A stretch of 64,000 nt of DNA, taken from NCBI GenBank assembly GCA_039707465.1, contig CM077658.1, positions 14,452,074 through 14,516,073 of the forward strand, in the 5' to 3' direction. Of the stretch, positions 56,701 through 64,000 are shown piece by piece; positions within the stretch are counted from its first letter, which is position 1; each line of letters opens with the position of its first letter. The position numbers and the translations under genes were made by a program. This DNA is from Rhabdophis nuchalis (lineage: Eukaryota; Chordata; Lepidosauria; Squamata; Natricidae). The notes beneath the pieces were generated by a model that saw only the letters and a program-made list of their open reading frames with translations, was not told where the DNA came from and ran no database searches.

Positions 56701-59700
56701 GATGAGCACCGCCTTCTAGAGTTGGGAATGACTAGCACATATGTGCGAGGCGAACTTTTACGTTTGCCAAAAAAAAAAAAAAAGGTGTCCAGAAAATGGA
56801 GGCATAGAGGAAGTTCCTGACTTAACCACAATCAGGAGCACAATTTCCCAACTGCCATAAATACTCATATTCATGACGGTTGCAGCATCCCAGCCTCCTG
56901 TGATCCCCTTTTGCGACCTTTGGATGAGCAAAATTTGCCAGATTCGCTTAACAACCTTGTGACTAAACGTCTCGACTGCAGTGATTCACTCAACAACAGC
57001 GGCAATGAAGGTCACAAAACGGGGGTGGGGGGGAAAGCTCACTTAACAAACATCTTCACACTTAGCAAGAGAAATTTGGGGCTCTATTGGGGTTGTGCGT
57101 TAAGAACCACCTGTACCTTTTGGGAGAGGGTGTGTGTGTGGTACGTTTGGTTGCTAAACAAGCCGTGGTGAGTTTGAAATCCGCAGCCTCCATTTCACCT
57201 ACCTCCAGCAACCGTGTTCAAGTGAGCGAAGGAATTCTGCAGTTCGACAGATGCCCGTCCTTCGCCCGCATTGCTGGTCCTCCTGAGGGGAAGAGGAGCG
57301 GCCGTGCTTCTCCCAGTCCTGGGCAAACTGCTGCTCCAGCTCTCTCTCCCTTTTGGCTCCCGGGGCCCGGCTGGGTCCTGATTGGCAAACCCTCTTCTTG
57401 GAGAAGGGCTGAATTCTGAACACTTGCCCTTAAACTCGGCGTTCAGCTGCTTCCCGAGAACCTTCCATGAAAGTCGGCCCTCAAGGGATCCGCCGCTTGG
57501 CTCCGTGCCTGTTCGGCCAGCGGGATCCGCAGATCCCGTGCGGACGGAAGGATCTGCAATAGAATGGCCTGTGTTTCTCAAGCTCATAAAAAAACACCAA
57601 ATCAATGTTCCCACTTCACTTCCTGCATCTGCTTGAGTTGCCCTACCAGAATAACAGTTGGAAGGAACCTTGGCGGTCTTCTAGTTCAACCCACTGCTCA
57701 AGCAGGAGACCCTACACCACTTCAGAAAAATGATTGCCCAATCTCTTCTTGAAAAACTCCAGTGATGCAGCTCCCACTATTCCTGGAGGCAAGCTGTTCC
57801 ACTGGTTAATCATTCTCGCTGTCAGGAAATGTCTCCTTATTTCTAGGTTGCTTCTCTCCTTGATGAGTTTCCATCCATTGTTTCTTGTCCTACCTTCAGG
57901 TGCTTTGGAGAATAGCTTGACACCCCTCCCCCCTTCTTTGTGGCAGCCCCTCAGATATTGGAACACTGCTCATTTCTACCCAGTTCATTTTTTCATTAAA
58001 CTAGACCAGGGGTCTGCAACCTTAAACACTCAAAGAGCCGCAAAGGTCCTAACCAGAAGCTCCCCACCCTCGGTTCAATTCTGAAGCTGACTGGAAGTCT
58101 GGTTCTCCCACCAGTCTCCTCCTAGTGGTGTCCTTATTCCTCTACCTGTCCTAATCAAAAGCTCTATCAATTGTGGAGCCGACCGGTGACAGGGAGCTGC
58201 AGCAGAGGGATAAAAGAGCCACATGCGGCTCCAGAGCCACAGGTTGCTGACCCCTGAACTAGACCTATCCAATTCCTGCAACTGTTCTTCATATGTTTTA
58301 GCCTCCAGTCCCCTAATCATCTTTGTTGCTCTTCTCCGCACTCTTTCCAGAGTTTTAACACCTTTTTTTGTATTGTGGTGACCAAGATACTAGGATGGTT
58401 CTCCATCCACTGGTGCTGTAGTCATGATGTGTTTCAGCTTTGAATCATCTCTGAAGCTCCAACCAATTTAGGGATGGTTGCTGCACATATGGTTATTTAT
58501 CTCCCCATTAAACCACAATATCCATCAAGCCCCAAGCATAACACTTAAAAATTATAACACTCTTCCCCCATCCGCTGACCAATCCTTGATTTCTGGGGTT
58601 TGCACATCTGTCTAAGCCCAAATGTCAAATGCTAATCGTTCAGGGAGGGCAGTAAGTTTGGTGGGAACAAATTTTAATTAAATTGCTTCATTAAAGTTGG
58701 CCTTTACATGGACCAGTCCACCTAAATGGCTCATGTCTACTTTGGGACTGTGGGTTTGCAGGGAAGGGTTCATTAGCACGCAACTGAAGCCACAGGCTCC
58801 ATAAAGAAGAGAGAATGAAAAAAATTAGGTACCAAAGAACTGGGATGGTCTGCAACTCCCAAGCTCACCTGTGGACATGGAGTGTGTTCGTGATTTCAAA
58901 GAGCACGGAGGAGACTCTGCAGAACAATCTACAATATCCCCTAAAAACAAAAAAGCAAAACAGCCATACTTCAAGTTGAAATTTCATACCCCCTCCAACC
59001 CACACAAAAAGACCCCAAGGGGGGAGACTCTCTGCAACAACACAAATGTTCATTGCACACATCCATCCCAACGGCCGTCCTTTGAGGACCTCTGATTTAG
59101 CGCAATATAAAAAAAGGCGCATATTTTTTCTGCGGACCACCAAAATTTTCTCATGGACCAGCAGTTGGTGACCGCTGCTCTAGGTAGTAAACAGAAGGGG
59201 GAGAAGAGCATGGATCGTTACTCACCGTCAGAACCAGCCTTTTTGATTTCCCCATCTTTGCTCTGTAAAAAAATGCAAAGTAAAACAAGCACTCAGCATA
59301 TTTTCTAGAAAAAGTTTTACTGCCAACTTGCCTTCCATTGAGGACCTGTACCCTGCACGAGTCAAAAAGAGGGCTGTGAAAATATTTACAGACCCCTCGC
59401 ATTCTGGACATAAATTGTTTCATCTTCTACCCTCAAAATGGGCACTGCACAGCAGAACAACTAGACACAAGGACAGCTTTTTCCTGAATGCCATCACTCT
59501 GCTAAACAACTAATTCCCACAACACTGTCAAATTATTTACTAAGCTGTATCACTATTATTCTTCTCTTCCATCCTAGTATCTATCTCTCCTCACTTATGA
59601 CCATAACCATGTTGCTTGTATCTTTCAATTGATATAGTTTTATTTAGTTTTTTAGTATAATTTGATAGCTTATTAGTAACCTATGATTATCACTGTGTTG

Positions 59701-62700
59701 TATCTTTTTATTCTTGATGAATGTATTTATATTCTCCTTATATACACTGAGAGCATGTGCGCCAAAGGCAAATTCCTTGTGTGTCCAACCACACCTGGCC
59801 AATAAAAGAATTCTTTTGTTGTTGTTTTTAAAGTACAGAGAGCTCAGGTTGATTCAGTGGTTAAGGCACCAGGCTACAAACCGGGAGACTGTGAGTTCTA
59901 GCCTTGTTTAGTCGAATGTCCAATATTCTGTGGCTTACCTGCTTCTTTTTGCCTTCAGAGGACAACACCTTGGTGACCCCAATCCGATGCAGCATGACAT
60001 GGACACGCTGTTCAAAGGAACTGGGCAGTTCCCCATCACTCTTCTCAAAGGACCGCTTCTGTAGGACAGAACATTGAAAGTGAACACCCTCCCCATAATA
60101 AATACGACTTTGATTCACATATCGGAAGCCGTAGTTATGTCACACCCATTAATATAACTGCCGTGCTGAACTTTATTTTATTTTTCTCATTTTTAGGGGA
60201 GATCTTTTCTATGGTCATCCCTCTGGGATTCTGCTACGAACACAAACAAGCCAAAGTAGGGCCCCTTGGTGGTCTCTGAACTGGGTGGTTTTCTTACAGA
60301 CGTTTCATTAACTAAACTAGGTAACATCATCAGAGTTAATGCTAGTGAATAGCACTGATGATGTTAACTAGTTTGAGTAAGAAAACTGCAAGAAAACAAC
60401 CAAAGCAGAACAGAACCATGGAAGCCCTCATTGCAACCTTGAGCTACAAATATTCTCCTTTTTAAGCCAAAGTAGATTTAGGTGTCTTTTTTCACAAACC
60501 ATCATTGCTGCCATCCAGATTTACATTCAACTCCATCCACTTTTGTTCCCTGTTTTGAGACCCCAAGAAATGTCATTTTTCTGTTTCTACAGAACAGCAT
60601 TGTAAACTTGTAAACTTGGAGCTGTTATCGCCATACCTACTCTTTCCTAAGCCATGACCAGGCAGGGAAGGCAATTCCCCTACAATGCGGCTATAAAATA
60701 GACAACGATCATCTCAGGGTAATTGCCTAAATATTGTTGCAAGTCCACATGGTCTTCACCCACAGCCAGAAGACCAACCCTCAAAAGGACACATTCCAAT
60801 GACTCCCAAGTAACCACCACAGCAAACCGTAGGCCCAGTTGGGTTGCTTGGGGAATCTACCAACTTATCATTGACAAGTCCCCTCTGCCAATAATTCCCT
60901 ACTTTCCTTTTTTTTTTAAAGAACATGGATTCTTCATGAAATGATCATTCCAGGGCATCTTCTGAGGGCTCAACCCTGTCAACCCTGCACCTCCTTGAGA
61001 TGCCATGAGTTCCCCACCTTGAGTTCCATGATGGAAGGAAAGAGGAACAAATAACCGCAGAGCTACCGATGACGACATCCAAGAAGAGACTCACCTTTTC
61101 ATGCCTGACACCAAGTCCATCTGTCTCTTCTCCTGACAAGAGTATCAAGGACTGAGACTTCCCTTCCCGGGAGTACTTGGGCCTGGCTCTACGCGCACTA
61201 TCCGGGGTCTGGCTTTGCTCCAGGTACCCTCTGTTCTCCCCAGCCAGCCCCCCTTCCTCAGATTTGCTTAGCGCTTTGGCCGAATCGCTGGCTTTGCTGG
61301 GGGTCCTTAAAATGTCACTGAGCATCAGCTTCCTGCCTCTTGCTGGTGAGGGACTACCCTCGGAGTCTTTCTCGGACTTGGCCCCCCGACTTGACTTTGG
61401 CTTCTTGAAGGCGAAGAAGTGTCCGATTTTCTTTTTCAAGGTCCGAGAACCAGAAGAGGGTGATGCGACTGCCGTGGGAGAGGTCTCCAAGGAAGTGGGA
61501 CTGTGGGAAGGAAAGGAAGCATGGCATTACTTGCAATATTATATGGGGTGGGGAGAATGGATCAAGAGGTTAAGGACGTGGGTCAAAAATATGTCCATAA
61601 GGGGACTTTTTTTTGGATGTACTATTTGGAAGAAGAACAAGATTGGTACTAATATGATCAATCTGCATCTGACAGGGAGTTCTGACCTAGGCTTCCCAAA
61701 AAAACACGAGGCAGAGTCCTGGTCCCGACAAAATCTCTTTTATTAAACGAATGTGAATTCTTCTCCTTCACATTCAGCCAAGGCCTGGCAAACAGTCTTT
61801 CCAAGGAATATTTAGGACTACAGACCTTATCTATCTTGGAAAGCTGCCATGTAAGTATTTTCCAAAGGAGGTGTTGTGCAAGGAAAGGCTGGGCACAGAG
61901 TCTCTGAGACTCACGGACAGATCTTCACACTCCTGAAACGAATCTAACAAACGAACGAATTGTTTCCTGCAAAAGCCCACTCCCCTTTTGCTCCTCTTTT
62001 ATTTCCTATAGGAGGGTCCATTCACTGTCCCACCTGTGGCTTTACTTCCAAGTCAACCCTGATTTCTGAGTTGTTCTTCTGGCAGCTCTGTGCATGTGCA
62101 CACTGGGAAAAGTCTCTAGCTGTTCCTCTGCCTCACTGCTGTCTAGTTCCATAGGCACCTGATCCCTGCCAGATGGCTTCAGCTCCATCTCTGCCTCTGA
62201 CGCAGAGCCCTCGTCTGAGCCTTCCCCAGCCTCCAGGACTGGCCCATGCTCCTCCCCAACCTCCTCTCTGTCCGACTCTGTTGCCAGCTCTGCTGGTGGG
62301 TCACAACACAGGGGTTAGAACATAGAATGCAAAATCTTAGGGTTGGAAGGCCCTTGAAGGTCTTCTAATCCAACCCTACATCTCCATTCATAATGGCCTG
62401 GATTGGGGGGGGGGGGGTGTTAGGTATTAAGGAGACCAGCTTTGCATACATAGCCCCAAAACACAGACGCTTACTATTTACACAGTAGAAGCCAGGCAAA
62501 CCGCCCTGCTTGTTCCGTTATGTGGCTTGATACTATCACTATTCATTGGGCTAAACATGTTTTTGAGTTGGACTTAACTCATTTATGACTACACAGGGAT
62601 TCTAGGCTGATCACCCTTTTCACTCCACCCCTAGTTTCTGCTATCCTTTCTCCAAATCAAAGGACTTCAACCATAACAACATTTATCATCAGCATTGTAT

Positions 62701-63054
62701 GGCGACGAGCCTTGTTTTTATCTGATCATGGATGGATGGGGAATTCTGGAAGTTGAAGTCCACATGTCTTAACGTTGCCAAGGTTGGACAGCGCTGATCT
62801 AAATATTGTCTTGGTTGAAGCTCTTCCTCCTGTGCCTCAAAGTTACCCCTTCATCCCACCCACCCACCCCCGTTCTGTGGAAAGTCCCTGTCTTTGCCTA
62901 CCCATATGTTTATGCCTTTTGGGAAATGCCTCAATGGAGTCTTTACTTACAGTAAATATTCGTGGATCACCTTCTTGGTGAAGAATTCATCTAAGCCTTC
63001 ATCCAACCTGGCAATGCTTCTGTCTTCTGTATTCTCACGCACAGGCGGCAGGAC
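53625..63054 (-). CDS. CARMIL2: CARMIL2 (RLTPR), C-terminal part, 5' end outside the window
   Basis: CARMIL proteins bind and loosen actin capping protein; CARMIL2 also links CD28 to CARMA1 in T cells. Coding exons on the minus strand: 63054-62951, 61500-61095, 60058-59939, 59262-59226, 58928-58869, 57553-57203, 55889-55782, 54949-54845, 53788-53625. They total 1455 nt, 484 codons plus TGA, all phases matching. It begins VLPPVRENTEDRS then LDEGLDEFFTKKVI, the segment found in the capping-protein-binding part of CARMILs. FFAFKKPKSSRG, SFEQRVHVMLHRIGVTKVL and a proline/lysine-rich tail follow. The leucine-rich repeats and PH domain would lie beyond 64000. Identity rests on these motifs and on the position beside ACD, as in human. 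No CARMIL2 exon was recognised in 63055-64000. Confidence 0.88.
54030..54275 (+). mobile_element. tRNA-derived SINE (family 2)
   Basis: Head GCCATGGTGGCACAGTGGTT and a GGCAGTTCAAATCTCACC B-box-like motif. The body has TTGACTCAGCCTTCCATCC and GGGGGCAATAGGCTCACTC, and the tail GAAGCGGTATATAAGTCTAA. In a CARMIL2 intron. Confidence 0.75.
54536..54740 (+). mobile_element. tRNA-derived SINE (family 2), second copy
   Basis: GAGCAGTGGTTAGAATGCAG to GAAGCAGTATATAAGTCTAA, lacking the first bases of the head. A short tail piece of the same family is at 54476-54505. Confidence 0.75.
54845..54949 (-). CDS. CARMIL2: CARMIL2 coding exon, third shown from the 3' end minus one
   Basis: This is the penultimate coding exon. 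Encodes AKIPLCLQRSPILKWKTKPK and LLLETGLSAPSDSL. Acceptor TCCTTACAG, donor TAG|GTAAGA. Confidence 0.75.
55218..55490. mobile_element. hAT-type MITE relic (related to 58007-58256)
   Basis: Left GAGTCAGCAACCTGAAGCTC and right TTAAGGTTGCCAACCTCTGC are diverged inverted ends. The interior shares CTCTGGAGCCGCAAGTGGCT with the other copy in reverse. Confidence 0.55.
55782..55889 (-). CDS. CARMIL2: CARMIL2 coding exon (proline/lysine-rich)
   Basis: Encodes NQFKPKPRLKPAVNRRAMSV and HEEQLRDQACAAELH. Acceptor GCTTTTCAG, donor ACC|GTAAGT. Confidence 0.85.
56425..56770 (+). mobile_element. tRNA-derived SINE (family 1)
   Basis: Head GTGGCACAGTGGCTAAGACA and GATCAGAAAGGTCGTCAGTT, B-box AGTTCGAATCC, full body, GCACATATGTGCGAGGCG end and an A-run. 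Confidence 0.85.
56805..57117. mobile_element. MITE of the GGTAGTCC family, decayed
   Basis: GAGGAAGTTCCTGACTTAAC, GATTCGCTTAACAACCTTG and TGCGTTAAGAACCACCTGTA blocks. Confidence 0.55.
57203..57553 (-). CDS. CARMIL2: CARMIL2 coding exon (351 nt)
   Basis: Encodes PSVRTGSADPAGRTGTEP, GKQLNAEFKGKCSEFSPSPR and SVELQNSFAHLNTVAG. Basic and proline-rich. Acceptor CTATTGCAG, donor GAG|GTAGGT. GC content is higher than in the flanks. Confidence 0.85.
57640..58385 (-). mobile_element. CR1 LINE 3' fragment split by a hAT MITE
   Basis: 57640-58006 and 58265-58385 together read as a minus-strand CR1 end (LFSKAPEGRT, RRHFL, MIRGLEAKTYEE). The gap is the MITE at 58007-58256. Confidence 0.8.
58007..58256. 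mobile_element. hAT MITE, complete (250 bp)
   Basis: CAGGGGTCTGCAACC to GGTTGCTGACCCCTG, with a perfect 8-bp duplication AACTAGAC at 57999-58006 and 58257-58264. Confidence 0.9.
58869..58928 (-). CDS. CARMIL2: CARMIL2 coding exon (60 nt)
   Basis: Encodes CSAESPPCSLKSRTHSMST between split codons. Acceptor GATATTGTAG, donor CAG|GTGAGC. Confidence 0.8.
59085..59182. mobile_element. hAT-type repeat fragment
   Basis: CTGCGGACCACCAAAATTTT and GGACCAGCAGTTGGTGACCG match the end of a hAT-like MITE; the left end is lost. Confidence 0.4.
59226..59262 (-). CDS. CARMIL2: CARMIL2 coding exon (37 nt)
   Basis: Encodes SKDGEIKKAGSD. Acceptor TTTTACAG, donor ACG|GTGAGT. Small, but it links its neighbours in phase. 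Confidence 0.78.
59263..59938. other. CARMIL2 intron with an unclassified repeat
   Basis: 59330-59830 resembles the 3' end of a LINE: an open stretch with VKKRAVKIFTDPSHSGHKLF and LPSKWALHSRTTRHKDSFF, then an AATAAAAGAATTCTTTTGTT tail. The FPSGRRYRS-like wording suits a non-LTR element with an (ATTCTTTTG)-type end, but the clade is uncertain. Confidence 0.4.
59939..60058 (-). CDS. CARMIL2: CARMIL2 coding exon (120 nt)
   Basis: 40 codons, KRSFEKSDGELPSSFEQRV then HVMLHRIGVTKVLSSEGKKK, phase 0 both sides. Acceptor GTCCTACAG, donor CAG|GTAAGC. Confidence 0.88.
60290..60400. mobile_element. Penelope-like inverted repeat with hammerhead motifs
   Basis: Minus strand: CTGATGA (60333-60327), a stem-loop region, then GAAACGTC from 60306. 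Plus strand: CTGATGA at 60355-60361 with GAAA at 60381. The two cores face away from each other as in Penelope-like termini. Confidence 0.5.
61095..61500 (-). CDS. CARMIL2: CARMIL2 coding exon (406 nt)
   Basis: Encodes PTSLETSPTAVASPSSGSRT, KKKIGHFFAFKKPKSSRG, KLMLSDILRTPSKASDSAK and GEETDGLGVRHEK. The FFAFKKP stretch is a CARMIL family feature. Acceptor TTCCCACAG, donor AAG|GTGAGT. The plus-strand frame 61177-61746 is its shadow. Confidence 0.9.
61674..62315 (-). repeat. Solo-LTR-like element, longest copy of a three-member family
   Basis: ~640 bp. Read on the minus strand it runs from TGTTGTGACCCACCAGCAGA to TAGGTCAGAACTCC, with AATAAA (TTTATT at 61738-61743) ~65 bp before its end, as in an LTR R/U5 region. 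No coding sequence. Class inferred. Confidence 0.5.
62316..62390 (-). mobile_element. CR1-type 3' tail fragment
   Basis: TTAGGGTTGGAAGGCCCTTG and AAGGTCTTCTAATCCAACCC match the reversed end of a CR1-like repeat. Confidence 0.5.
62951..63054 (-). CDS. CARMIL2: CARMIL2 coding exon, first one in the window
   Basis: Encodes VLPPVRENTEDRSIARL, DEGLDEFFTKKV and IHEYL. Acceptor CTTCTTCTAG, donor ACT|GTAAGT. The GLDEFF motif marks the CARMIL family. Confidence 0.9.
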
Positions 63055-64000
63055 CTAGAAGAAGAATCACCGTTACGTTTCCTCCATTGAGGGCTCTTGG
63101 GATATTTTAGGGAAACAACATAGAAGATACATGGAATAGCACTTTCCATCACACCAATCTGCACGCCTTGTGAATGCCGAAAGGATGAAGAAGGTCAGCA
63201 TCATAGGTGGTATTCAGCCGGTTCTCTGTGGTTTGGGCAAACCAGTAACAGTGGCTGTGGGAGGCTCTGCCCACCCATCCACCCCGTCATAATGCATGAG
63301 TGGTGCGCATGGGCACTCACATTTGCGAACTGGTAGGGAAGGTAAATGAGCCACACCACTGGTGAGGGATAACAGAATAAACTAATGCTAAAGTTTAAAT
63401 CTTACATGAATATTTGACCATGGACCAAGAAAAACATCTTGTCAAGATTCCTGGTAACTGCTGAATGAAACGTGAACTCCATTTCTCTGGTTCCTAAACT
63501 AAATGACATTTCACTTGCATCAATCCTATCGTATGATTGATGCAAGTAAAATGTTAAATATTAAACAAGCTGCTAATTTTTTTAAAAAAATGTACTAGTC
63601 AAGTGGACTTCGTAGACTAGTTTATGTAAATAGTACACAGCCCCAGGAACTGAACTCAATGGTTCAATGGGATTTTAGCATGACTGTATTATGTGGCACA
63701 AATCCAAGCCACGCTAAAACCCTATTAAAATCAATAAGACCTAAATTAATTCTGACAACCTGCTGCATTGATTTCAGCAATAATTCAGCATCATTTGGGT
63801 CACCAACTACAACCACAAAGGACAGACACAATGCTATGCAATTAAAATAGGTCTCCGTATCAACATTGCTAGTCCAGATCAGAGAAGGTAATCATAATAT
63901 GGTCACTCCATCAAAATTGGCCCCGTTTTGCCCCATATTGGTACTCCTTGAGTTACAACCACAACTTGTCATTGATCGCTAAGTAAGGAGGTAATTGAGT
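63055..64000. other. CARMIL2 intron, no exon seen
   Basis: A MITE-like element (GGTGGTATTCAGCCGGTTCT to GAGCCACACCACTGG) spans 63203-63365. A GAGTTACAACCACAACTTG edge of the GGTAGTCC MITE starts near 63940. No CARMIL2 coding segment recognised. Confidence 0.4.

Noticed and set aside
61177..61746. 189-codon plus-strand ORF
   Set aside because: Antisense shadow of CARMIL2's 406-nt exon.

Overview
The window is vertebrate nuclear DNA, most likely from a snake. The signs are: split genes with GT-AG introns and CpG-island promoters, CR1, L2, BovB/RTE and L1 LINE pieces, Penelope-like inverted repeats, tRNA-derived SINEs, hAT-type MITEs, and many long simple repeats of the AGAT, AAT, AAGG and GAAA types, some continuous with LINE 3' tails.

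Three protein-coding genes are present, in the order found at human 16q22.1. PARD6A (minus strand, 1842-17149, 3 coding exons, complete) encodes the PB1/semi-CRIB/PDZ polarity adaptor Par6-alpha. ACD (plus strand, 25461-50405, 14 coding exons, complete) encodes the shelterin protein TPP1. CARMIL2/RLTPR (minus strand, from 53625 to beyond the right edge, last 9 coding exons) encodes the C-terminal third of a capping-protein regulator. PARD6A and ACD are divergent; ACD and CARMIL2 are convergent. Exons were rebuilt by eye from splice sites, reading phase and similarity to the human proteins. All phases close and every total is a multiple of three.

Region by region: 1-1841 is PARD6A downstream flank with a hAT relic and a CT tract. 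1842-17149 is PARD6A, whose introns hold MITEs, SINEs, an L2 LINE with an open RT frame, and L1 and BovB pieces. 16.5-17.6 kb is the PARD6A CpG-island promoter. 17.6-25.0 kb is a repeat-rich spacer. 25.1-25.5 kb is the ACD CpG-island promoter. 25.5-50.4 kb is ACD. 50.4-53.6 kb is the convergent 3' flank. 53.6-64.0 kb is CARMIL2.

The most striking insertion is a full-length Ty3/Gypsy chromovirus (40695-46388) in an ACD intron. Its two 365-bp LTRs are identical as read, it has a 5-bp target duplication inside an older CR1 copy, and it carries one uninterrupted 1603-codon gag-pol frame ending in a chromodomain. An 11-nt site just after the 5' LTR is exactly complementary to a stretch inside the LTR, as expected for self-primed (Tf1/sushi-type) reverse transcription. 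Other notable points are a predicted TPP1 whose OB fold has lost the human TEL-patch residues, and inverted repeats of Penelope type carrying hammerhead-ribozyme core motifs on both strands. No functional tRNA, rRNA or CRISPR was seen.
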